NCBI GenBank assembly: GCA_011046405.1
Contig: DSAR01000351.1
Span: 1-9,431, forward strand
DNA length: 9,431 nt
Origin: Chloroflexota bacterium
GTDB taxonomy: Bacteria > Chloroflexota > Anaerolineae > B4-G1
Direction of reading: 5' to 3'
Shown here: positions 1-9,431 of the stretch, piece by piece
Layout: every line of letters starts with the position of its first letter
Position numbering within the stretch: the stretch's first letter is position 1
Program-made: the position numbers and the translations under genes
The notes under the pieces: generated by a model
The model's database searches: none
Told to the model about the DNA's origin: nothing
What the model saw: the letters and a program-made list of their open reading frames with translations, nothing else

Positions 1-2
1 AT

Positions 3-3629
<3,627 letters not shown>

Positions 3630-3630
3630 A

Positions 3631-3639
3631 AGGGGAGGG
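3631..3639 (+). promoter_or_regulatory. Shine-Dalgarno deciding the start of the response regulator
   Basis: The purine run AGGGGAGGG lies directly after the kinase stop codon (3627-3629). Its GGGAGG core (3633-3638) ends nine bases before ATG 3648. The in-frame GTG at 3639 overlaps this run and would have no properly spaced site, so ATG 3648 is preferred. Confidence 0.65.
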
Positions 3640-3647
3640 TGGCGAAA

Positions 3648-4472
3648 ATGGTTTCGGCAAAGAAAATCCTGGTCGTCGACGACGAGAAAAATATCCGCTT
3701 ATCTCTCGAAGAAATACTCTCGCGAGACGGTTACCAGGTCACCGCCGTGGAGAGTGGAGAGGATGCCCTGGACTTGCTGGACGCTCAACAACGTTTCGAC
3801 GTCGCGCTCGTCGATCTAAAGATGAAGGGAATCGGCGGCGTCGAGGTCTTGAAAGCCCTGCGCCAACACGCGCCCCAAACGGTCGTCATCATCCTGACCG
3901 CCCACGCCTCGCTGGAGACGGCGGTCGAGGCGGTGCGCCAGGGCGCTCACGACTACCTGTTCAAACCCTGCCAGCCGGATGAATTGAGGGCCAGTATCAA
4001 AAGAGGGCTCCGTGACCAGCAAATCCAACGGCCTGAACTATTGGAACAAATCGAACAGGTGGCCAACCACCTGGAGAACATTCGGGCCACCCTGATAGAG
4101 GAAGAAACACCCCCAACTGTCCCTTCACAGGCAGTCACCGACACAGTTATAGGTAAAAAGCGCTTCTTGACGTGTGACGATTTAATCGTCGACATCCTAC
4201 GCCACTTGATCACCATAGGCGGTTATCCCCTCGATCTGACGCCGACTGAGTTCGACATGCTGGCCTATCTCGCCCAGGAGGCGCCTCGCGTCGTCTCACC
4301 CCAGGAGCTCATCGACGCGGTCCACGGATACGAGAGCGAGGTATGGGAGGCCAGCGAGACCGTTCGTCAACACATCTACCGCCTGCGCCAAAAGATCAAA
4401 GAGATCACCGAGCGCGACGTCATCCACACAGTCCGAGGCATCGGCTACACCCTGAGCGAACGAGGTTGGTAG
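3648..4472 (+). CDS. OmpR/PhoB-family response regulator (REC + winged helix)
   Basis: A 274-residue transcription factor expected to be switched on by phosphorylation and to bind DNA as a dimer on direct repeats. The receiver domain covers about 5-122, with acidic pocket D11/D12, phosphoacceptor D56 (ALVDLKM), T84 and K106 (FKPCQPDEL). A polar linker of about 50 residues (122-171) follows, longer than the few to about 20 residues usual in the family. The OmpR-type winged helix runs about 172-272: LTPTEFDML (197-205), a recognition-helix region SETVRQHIYRLRQKI starting at S236, and the terminal hairpin IHTVRGIGYTL. The gene starts 18 bp after the large kinase, so the two are almost certainly co-transcribed and cognate (inference). 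An alternative GTG start at 3639 would add three residues. The last two codons and the stop lie inside an 8-bp tandem repeat. The regulon is unknown; the phased repeats 90-130 bp downstream are the obvious candidate target. Confidence 0.92.
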   Translation: MVSAKKILVVDDEKNIRLSLEEILSRDGYQVTAVESGEDALDLLDAQQRFDVALVDLKMKGIGGVEVLKALRQHAPQTVVIILTAHASLETAVEAVRQGAHDYLFKPCQPDELRASIKRGLRDQQIQRPELLEQIEQVANHLENIRATLIEEETPPTVPSQAVTDTVIGKKRFLTCDDLIVDILRHLITIGGYPLDLTPTEFDMLAYLAQEAPRVVSPQELIDAVHGYESEVWEASETVRQHIYRLRQKIKEITERDVIHTVRGIGYTLSERGW

Positions 4473-4519
4473 GTTGGTATATTGGTATATTGGTATATTG
4501 GTAGGTTGGTAGACCGGTA
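4464..4519 (+). repeat. 8-bp tandem repeat, seven units, overlapping the regulator stop codon
   Basis: Seven contiguous 8-bp units share the form NNYYGGTA: GGTTGGTA at 4464 and 4472, TATTGGTA at 4480, 4488 and 4496, GGTTGGTA at 4504, and a diverged GACCGGTA at 4512. The first unit encodes the last Gly-Trp of the response regulator, and its TAG stop (4470-4472) spans the first two units. Copy number changes downstream of the stop would not alter the protein but would change spacing to the next promoter. It resembles short tandem repeats scattered between genes in some filamentous bacteria, as a family-level resemblance only. Confidence 0.92.
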
Positions 4520-4533
4520 GCGTTACGCTAACC
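4516..4533 (+). other. Small hairpin after the response regulator gene
   Basis: TAGCG (4518-4522) and CGCTA (4526-4530) pair across a TTA loop. G4516-G4517 can also pair with C4532-C4533 if A4531 is bulged, giving seven pairs. No T-run follows (the next bases are C/T mixed), so it is not a canonical intrinsic terminator. It could be a weak 3' end structure for the upstream transcript or be incidental. Confidence 0.35.
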
Positions 4534-4560
4534 CTCGCCCTCTCCCTGTCTCCCCTGTTT

Positions 4561-4604
4561 CCTCACAAAACCTTCACACAATCCTCACACAACCCTCACG
4601 GCAC
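4561..4604 (+). promoter_or_regulatory. Four phased 11-bp direct repeats, candidate OmpR/PhoB-type operator
   Basis: The core YTCAC occurs at 4562, 4573, 4584 and 4595, exactly 11 bp apart (CTCAC, TTCAC, CTCAC, CTCAC). Units 1-3 share the pattern CYTCACAMAAY, while the last keeps only the CCTCAC half. PhoB-family winged-helix regulators are known to bind tandem direct repeats with an 11-bp period, and the T-C-A core followed by an A-rich spacer resembles the enterobacterial Pho box. The array ends 16 bp before a -10 element that lacks a -35, as expected for an activator site. The regulator encoded immediately upstream is the natural candidate (inference). The similarity does not prove phosphate control. 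Confidence 0.68.
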
Positions 4605-4617
4605 TGATCGGCTTATT

Positions 4618-4626
4618 TGCTACAAT
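4618..4626 (+). promoter_or_regulatory. Extended -10 promoter for the second kinase and DUF11 gene
   Basis: TACAAT (4621-4626) matches five of six bases of the sigma70 -10, and TGC directly in front supplies the TGn of an extended -10. At 16-18 bp spacing the -35 position falls on CACGGC-like sequence with no useful match, so the promoter probably depends on the extended -10 and on an activator at the 11-bp repeats. Transcription would start near 4632-4634, leaving a leader of about 30 nt. Confidence 0.6.
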
Positions 4627-4646
4627 ACTGATGATCCACATTACTT

Positions 4647-4653
4647 AAGGAGG
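4647..4653 (+). promoter_or_regulatory. Shine-Dalgarno AAGGAGG deciding the second kinase start
   Basis: A near-perfect anti-16S match ends ten bases before ATG 4664. The in-frame ATG at 4655 is only one base from it, too close to be used, so 4664 is preferred although it shortens the protein by three residues. Confidence 0.65.
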
Positions 4654-4663
4654 GATGACAGTT

Positions 4664-5872
4664 ATGCAGCAATGGCGACCGCTCGTGTCACAACAAACCT
4701 TATCCCAAATATCTCACCTGCCGTACGCTTTCTCGATCCATCAAGAGGGGACGGATTGCACGATGGAAAATTCGCACGCTGCCTTCATTCAAACCGTGTC
4801 ACACGAACTCCGCACACCGTTGAGCATCGCCCAGGGATACGCCGAACTTCTCCAGGCAGGCGATATGGGCGGTCTAAATCCCTCACAACAACAGGCTATC
4901 GCCATCATCACCAAACGCATGTACCAACTGCACACGATCATAGAACAAATCGGCATTTTGTTGTCGATTGAGGCCAACGAGGCCATCGTCCTGCCGGTCT
5001 CTTTGACCGAGATCGCAACACAGGCCATCGAGACATATAAAAAACCGGCCCGCCAGGCAAACCTGGGGCTAGAGACAAGCCTATCCCCCGACGTCCCGAT
5101 CACCAGCGGCAATCCCCATCACCTGAAGCAAGCGGCCGAGAACCTCATCGACAATGCGATCAAATTTACACCGGCCGGTGGACAAGTCGAGATCAAGACC
5201 TACACCGAGCCGGATTGGCTCTGTTTCGCGGTTTGCGACACCGGTATCGGGATACCCAAAGAGAAACTGGATCACATCTTCACCAGTTTCTACCAGATCG
5301 ACAATTCATCTACCCGCAAATACGGCGGGCTGGGGATCGGCTTGACCGTCGCCAGGGCCATCGCCGAGGATCACGCCGGGTGGATAGACGTAGAGAGCAA
5401 ACCCGGCGTGGGTAGCACGTTCACCCTCCGGATTCCCACCCCGCGCAGCGAAAGCAATTGGCAAAACGATCTGACGTCCCACCGCATCCTCGTCGTCGAC
5501 GACGAGGAAGTCATCGCCCTGGGGCTCAAAAGCGGCTTGGAAGCCCTGCCCGATTGTGACGTCTCCATCGAAACCGATCCTAAAAAAGCACTCGCGCATT
5601 TTCAGGAACAACCCTTCGATCTCCTGATCACCGATTACCAAATGCCTCGTATAGATGGCGTCACCCTGGCAAAGCGTGTTCGGGAGCTATCGCCTGAGAC
5701 AAACATCATACTGCTCACCGCCTACGCCGACGACGAACTGATCCGTCAAGCTGAGCGTCTCGCCATTGAGCACGTGCTGGACAAACCGGCTCAACTGGAC
5801 AAAATCCGGCGTACCGTTCTTTTAGTCCTCAATCAATGTGAGACGCCGAAAACTTATCAAGCAGGAGGTTAA
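4664..5872 (+). CDS. Soluble hybrid histidine kinase, HisKA-HATPase-REC, no sensor domain
   Basis: A 402-residue kinase with all catalytic boxes: HisKA with SHELRTPL (H47), N box NLIDNAIKFTP (N164), DTGIGIP (D192) and GGLGIGL (221-227). A C-terminal receiver follows, about 273-390, with D279/D280, phosphoacceptor D324 (LITDYQMPRIDG), LLTAY and a K in LDKPAQ. Only about 35 residues precede the HisKA region; they resemble no sensory domain and contain no membrane segment. The kinase must therefore take its input from a partner protein or through its own receiver, or it may act as a phosphatase or branch of the upstream pathway (inference). No Hpt domain or extra DNA-binding domain is visible. 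It has its own promoter and probable operator upstream and is followed after one base by the DUF11 gene, which ties the two in expression. ATG 4664 was chosen on ribosome-site spacing; ATG 4655 is the alternative. Confidence 0.9.
   Translation: MQQWRPLVSQQTLSQISHLPYAFSIHQEGTDCTMENSHAAFIQTVSHELRTPLSIAQGYAELLQAGDMGGLNPSQQQAIAIITKRMYQLHTIIEQIGILLSIEANEAIVLPVSLTEIATQAIETYKKPARQANLGLETSLSPDVPITSGNPHHLKQAAENLIDNAIKFTPAGGQVEIKTYTEPDWLCFAVCDTGIGIPKEKLDHIFTSFYQIDNSSTRKYGGLGIGLTVARAIAEDHAGWIDVESKPGVGSTFTLRIPTPRSESNWQNDLTSHRILVVDDEEVIALGLKSGLEALPDCDVSIETDPKKALAHFQEQPFDLLITDYQMPRIDGVTLAKRVRELSPETNIILLTAYADDELIRQAERLAIEHVLDKPAQLDKIRRTVLLVLNQCETPKTYQAGG
5863..5868 (+). promoter_or_regulatory. Shine-Dalgarno AGGAGG for the DUF11 gene, inside the kinase 3' end
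   Basis: AGGAGG is part of the last Ala-Gly-Gly codons of the second kinase and ends five bases before ATG 5874. Because the kinase stop (5870-5872) lies between it and the ATG, ribosomes finishing the kinase are well placed to restart, so translation of the two genes is probably coupled. Confidence 0.8.
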
Positions 5873-5873
5873 T

Positions 5874-8800
5874 ATGTTCAAAACTCAATTCGTCAAACGT
5901 TCATCCGGGCGGGGGAGAGATCGCTGCGCGATTCTCTCAATTATACTTTGTGTCGTCTTCTTCTCATTTATGATCCCCACCCCCGTCAATGCGTTGCCGG
6001 CCGGTTTCCAGGAATACCTGGTCATGGGAGATGAGTATCAGATTTACCGAATGTTCAATGACTTGAGAAGCAGCGGCTCCTTCAACACGGAGATGGTCTC
6101 AATCGTCACCATCGTCGCCACGTCCAACGGGCAGCAGATCTATTACGACCATTGGGAGGACGGGTACGAGGAAGATATCTTCAACCCCACCCAGCCCACG
6201 ACGCTCGTCTTTGGCGACGGCGATCCTTCCAATGGCGACAGCGGACACGGCAATGACACGCTCGCGAAAGGGGTCGTTCTTACGCTGAAGAGCAGCGTTT
6301 CAGGCGCCGGCAACGTCGTCACCGGGACGATCAACGTGGCCTCCTCGCGGGATGCGAACGAGATCCGCTTCGACAGCCGCGACCGCATCGTGACCACCGG
6401 CGGGCCAGTCAACGTCGTACACGCTGTCTGGCCTCACGGCGAAACGTACATCGGCGGCTCGTGGGAAATCTATTCCTTCCAGGCCTGGCAAAACGGCACG
6501 TCCTACACCATCCCCGTTGGAGAAGACTCCTACACAGACAATGGCGGTGCAAGTGGGCCTTTCGCCGATTTCAAGCACGTCTGGTTAGAGGTTCAGGCAG
6601 CTGAGGACAACACCAACCTCACGATAGATAACGGGAACACCACCATCAACCTCACACTCAATCGAGAGGATACCTACGGCAGCAACGGTTGGATCAACGA
6701 CACGTCGGCCGACGCCATCACCATCAACGCAGGCACGACGGTCAACGCCGATAAACCGGTGCAGGCCGGACTGGTCACCGGTTCTGATGGCACGTACCAA
6801 ACCAGGTTCTTCGCGATGATCCCCGACGTCGTGTGGGGCACCGAGTACCTGGCTCCCGTGACGAGCACGAGCGACGACTCAGTAGACAGCCAGGTGTACA
6901 TCTTCAATCCCAACGATTTCGACATCACCGTCAACGCTTCTGATCGAACCGGCTCCGGATCATTCAACGTGCCAGCGTTCAGCGCTTACACGTACAGTCA
7001 AGGTATGGGCCGGTACGTGCCCCAGGACTCGGCCGCCCGCCTGAAATCCGAGCACATTTTCTGGGCGGTCGGATCACACGACTTCTCGAAGACGCCCTAC
7101 GATTGGGGCTACTCGCTCATTCCGGTCAACTTCCTGACCAGCGATTATTACGTCTCCTGGGCGCCCGGCTCGGCCAACGACCCTCCTACAGAAAATGGGT
7201 CGCCGGTCCACGTCACCCCGCGCGACGATAACACCACGTTCTACGTGGATTACAGCCCGACCGATGGCGTCGTCGACCGCACATTCACCCTCGACGCACT
7301 GGAACGGGAATTGATCCTCGATCCGGATAACGACAACACCGGTATGCACATCTGGACCGACAACAAGCCCTTCATGGCCGTCTGGGGCGAGACCCCTCCC
7401 CATGCCGGCCGGGCGTTTCCCTATCTCGACCTGGGGACGACGATCCTGCCCCTTTACCACGGCTGGCTGGATCCAATTTTGAGTGTGGACAAAACGGCCA
7501 CCCCCCAGATCCTGCCATCCACCGGCGGCGTCGTGACGTTCAAGCTTGACGTGGCGAGTTACGACAAGATCATGAACGACGTCAACGTGACCGATACGCT
7601 CCCCGCCGGTTGGACCTACGTTCCCGATAGCACGAGCATCGTCTATCCCGATGGCAGCTCGGCCGACCTGAACCCCGCCATCGACGGGCAAAATCTGGTC
7701 TGGAACTTGAACCAAGACCTGTATCTCAACGAGATGCTACAGATCACGTTCGACGCCCAGGTTGACAGCCTCGCTTCAGCCGCCGCGATCAACAAGCACG
7801 TCGGCGTCGCCGCCGGAACGTATATGAACAACCTGTTCGAGGCCAGCGACGAGACATTCGTCTACATCAGCGATCTCAGCCTGGACAAGACCGTCGATAA
7901 AGACGAGGCCCCGGTCGGCGAGGAGATCGTCTACACCTTATCCTACACCAATAGCGGCGCGATCACGAGCACCAACGCCACCATCCGGGACGTGATCCCC
8001 GTCAACACCACCTACACAGGCCGCGCGTCGGACGGCGGCACGTATAACCCGAGCAACAACGCCATCGTCTGGGATCTCGGGGAGGTCGCGCCATCTCACG
8101 GCGGCGTGGTGACGTTCTCGGTCACACTGAACCGGGTCCCGGACGGCACGATCATCGAAAACAGCGCCACCATCGACAGCGACCAGACGTCTGAATCCAC
8201 CAGCAACGTCGTCAGGACGACCGTCCTGGCCCCGGCGCTCAGCCTCTCCAAATCGGCGCCGACGACGGCCGTCGATGGGGATACCATCACCTACACCATC
8301 AGTTACGCCAACACCGGCGGCGCCAGCGCCACCGGCGTGATCGTCAGCGACACCATCCCCGCGAACACGACCTACGTCACCGGCAGTATGGCCATCAACG
8401 ACGGCGCCGGCAGCGGCTGGGTCGCCCTCACCGACGCCGACGACGGGGACGCCGGGCACTGGAGCAGCGCCGGCTCCGCCATCGGCGTCGCGCCGGGCGT
8501 CGTCTCCGGAACCCTCGAGCCCGGTGAGAGCGGTCAGATCCGCTTCGCCGTGACCGTCGACCCCGGCACACCGGAGGGCGCCCGCATCGGCAACGTCGCC
8601 AGGATCGACAGCGAGCAGACGAACGCCAAGAGCTCCAACATGGCCACTACCAACGTCAGTCCGCTGACCATCGAAAAGGCCGCCGAGCGCGCCGTGGCGA
8701 CGGCTGGCGAGATCGTCGAATTCACCGTCACCTACGAAAACAAGGGCAGCCTGACGCTCAACGACGTCTACCTGATCGACGCCATTCCTCAGCACACCAC

Positions 8801-9431
8801 CCTCGTCTCCGGCACCGTGACCGGCCCGGATATGAGCGTCGAGTATTCCATCGACCACGGGCAGAGCTGGAGCAGCAGTTTCACCGACCCGGGCGACGTG
8901 ACCAGCATCCGCTGGCACCGCGCGACGCTCATCAGCGATACGCAAGGGACGGTTGGATTCCAGGCCCGCCTCGACGATCCCCTGCCCGGCAACACCACCA
9001 TCCGCAACGAGGTTCGCATCACCTCCACCGAGACGGCCGCCTCTGGCTGGCTCTACTCCAATCAAGTTTCCGTCGGCACCGTCGACCTATCTATCGTCAA
9101 GAGCGCCAACGCCGCATTCGTCCGCGACGGCGACACCATCACCTACACCATCACCTACGGCAACGGCGGGAGCACGGCCGCCAGCGGCGCCGCCATCGTC
9201 GACCAGATTCCTGCACACACCACCTACGTCCCTGGCTCCATCACGGGCGCCGGCGCCGACGACAGCGACCCCGCCCGCCTGGTGTGGCACGTGGGCGCCA
9301 TCCCCGCCAATTCCGGCGGTTACAAGGCCAGTTTCGCCGTCACGGTCGATTCTGATACTGTCCCTGGCACAGCTATCGACAACACTACCACCCTGACAGA
9401 CGCCCACGACAGCGCCTCCAGCAGGCTGGTG
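5874..9431 (+). CDS. Secreted DUF11-repeat surface protein, 3' end beyond window
   Basis: The frame stays open for 1186 codons to the window edge, so the C-terminus and any cell-wall or membrane anchor are not seen. A Sec signal peptide is clear: basic start (K3, K8, R9, R13, R15, R17), hydrophobic core about 19-34, and a VNA cleavage motif at A40. Residues about 41-535 form an N-terminal region I cannot assign, with EYLVMGDEYQIYRMF, a Y-Y-D-H-W-E-D-G-Y-E motif (90-99), YIFNPN (342-347) and DYYVSWAPG (from 424). At least five DUF11-type beta-sandwich repeats follow, starting near 536, 668, 789, 931 and 1072, each opening like 'LSLxKxAxxxxxxxGDTITYTIxYxNxG' and carrying D-x-I-P-x-x-T-T-Y. I find no cysteine after the signal peptide, as is usual for extracellular proteins of this type. 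DUF11 arrays serve as surface stalks or adhesin scaffolds; a role in adhesion, sheath or matrix is inference. The repeat half is richer in GCC, GGC and GAC codons than the front half. Confidence 0.9.
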   Translation, partial: MFKTQFVKRSSGRGRDRCAILSIILCVVFFSFMIPTPVNALPAGFQEYLVMGDEYQIYRMFNDLRSSGSFNTEMVSIVTIVATSNGQQIYYDHWEDGYEEDIFNPTQPTTLVFGDGDPSNGDSGHGNDTLAKGVVLTLKSSVSGAGNVVTGTINVASSRDANEIRFDSRDRIVTTGGPVNVVHAVWPHGETYIGGSWEIYSFQAWQNGTSYTIPVGEDSYTDNGGASGPFADFKHVWLEVQAAEDNTNLTIDNGNTTINLTLNREDTYGSNGWINDTSADAITINAGTTVNADKPVQAGLVTGSDGTYQTRFFAMIPDVVWGTEYLAPVTSTSDDSVDSQVYIFNPNDFDITVNASDRTGSGSFNVPAFSAYTYSQGMGRYVPQDSAARLKSEHIFWAVGSHDFSKTPYDWGYSLIPVNFLTSDYYVSWAPGSANDPPTENGSPVHVTPRDDNTTFYVDYSPTDGVVDRTFTLDALERELILDPDNDNTGMHIWTDNKPFMAVWGETPPHAGRAFPYLDLGTTILPLYHGWLDPILSVDKTATPQILPSTGGVVTFKLDVASYDKIMNDVNVTDTLPAGWTYVPDSTSIVYPDGSSADLNPAIDGQNLVWNLNQDLYLNEMLQITFDAQVDSLASAAAINKHVGVAAGTYMNNLFEASDETFVYISDLSLDKTVDKDEAPVGEEIVYTLSYTNSGAITSTNATIRDVIPVNTTYTGRASDGGTYNPSNNAIVWDLGEVAPSHGGVVTFSVTLNRVPDGTIIENSATIDSDQTSESTSNVVRTTVLAPALSLSKSAPTTAVDGDTITYTISYANTGGASATGVIVSDTIPANTTYVTGSMAINDGAGSGWVALTDADDGDAGHWSSAGSAIGVAPGVVSGTLEPGESGQIRFAVTVDPGTPEGARIGNVARIDSEQTNAKSSNMATTNVSPLTIEKAAERAVATAGEIVEFTVTYENKGSLTLNDVYLIDAIPQHTTLVSGTVTGPDMSVEYSIDHGQSWSSSFTDPGDVTSIRWHRATLISDTQGTVGFQARLDDPLPGNTTIRNEVRITSTETAASGWLYSNQVSVGTVDLSIVKSANAAFVRDGDTITYTITYGNGGSTAASGAAIVDQIPAHTTYVPGSITGAGADDSDPARLVWHVGAIPANSGGYKASFAVTVDSDTVPGTAIDNTTTLTDAHDSASSRLV
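7479..9431 (+). repeat. Coding array of at least five DUF11 units
   Basis: Units begin at about 7479, 7875, 8238, 8664 and 9087, with spacings of 132, 121, 142 and 141 codons; the fifth is cut by the window end. They are diverged at protein level, but short DNA stretches are identical: a 19-base segment encoding T-I-T-Y-T-I is shared by unit 3 (8283-8301) and unit 5 (9135-9153), 852 bp apart and in the same frame. Unit 1 (LSVDKTATPQILPSTGG...) is the most divergent and links to the N-terminal domain. Confidence 0.82.

Noticed and set aside
4516..4533. Intrinsic terminator after the response regulator
   Set aside because: The hairpin is short with a bulge and no T-tract follows, so it is listed only as a hairpin.
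4464..4604. CRISPR-like array
   Set aside because: The repeats are 8 and 11 bp, contiguous and without spacers.
4561..4604. Calling the neighbouring regulator PhoB and the site a true Pho box
   Set aside because: The period and partial sequence fit the family, but the partner kinase is a soluble PAS/GAF protein and no phosphate genes are present, so a phosphate role is unsupported.
5949..5954. Lipobox around Cys26 of the secreted protein
   Set aside because: The cysteine is inside the hydrophobic core and is followed by Val-Val-Phe-Phe, so the VNA site after residue 40 is the better cleavage site.
7074..7715. 213-codon open frame on the minus strand
   Set aside because: Antisense shadow of the secreted protein's N-terminal domain; same codon-bias explanation.
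7938..9065. 375-codon open frame on the minus strand
   Set aside because: It lies wholly antisense to the DUF11 repeats. The sense gene uses mostly GNC/ANC codons, which keep the opposite strand free of stops; the translated product is Gly/Val/Asp/Arg-rich with no domain.
8953..9396. 147-codon + strand frame rich in Pro, Ser, Thr and Ala
   Set aside because: It is the DUF11 repeat read in another frame. The main frame shows conserved repeat motifs throughout and no stop.

Overview
The window holds four genes, all on the + strand and nearly contiguous: three signal-transduction proteins followed by the first 1186 codons of a giant secreted protein. It looks like chromosomal DNA from a moderately GC-rich, free-living bacterium. 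The mix of GAF-rich soluble kinases, a DUF11-repeat surface protein with a 'YYDHWEDGYE'-type N-terminal domain, and short GGTTGGTA tandem repeats between genes suggests a Chloroflexota (Anaerolineae-like) organism. That assignment is inference from protein style; there is no rRNA or marker gene here.

Region 1 (3-4472) is a two-gene signalling unit. A 1208-residue soluble hybrid kinase (REC-PAS-four GAF-HisKA-HATPase) is followed after 18 bp by an OmpR/PhoB-type response regulator (REC plus winged helix). The kinase gene carries two slippage-prone tracts inside its first GAF domain: a (TCA)17(TCG)4 microsatellite coding for 21 serines, and a C9 homopolymer.

Region 2 (4464-4663) is a compact control region. 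Seven 8-bp repeat units overlap the stop codon of the regulator gene. They are followed by a small hairpin, a pyrimidine-rich stretch, four 11-bp direct repeats with a YTCAC core, an extended -10 promoter (TGC-TACAAT) with no good -35, and a strong Shine-Dalgarno. The 11-bp phased repeats just upstream of a -10 without a -35 have the architecture of an operator for a PhoB/OmpR-family activator, and the gene directly upstream encodes such a protein.

Region 3 (4664-9431) is what that promoter would drive: a small soluble HisKA-HATPase-REC hybrid kinase without a recognisable sensor domain and, one base after its stop codon, a secreted protein with a signal peptide, a roughly 495-residue N-terminal domain and at least five DUF11 repeats running off the end of the window.

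Working model (inference): kinase 1 phosphorylates the winged-helix regulator, which activates the second kinase and the surface protein through the 11-bp repeats. The second kinase may feed back or branch the signal. The surface protein is the most obvious output in view. No mobile element, tRNA, rRNA or CRISPR array was seen.
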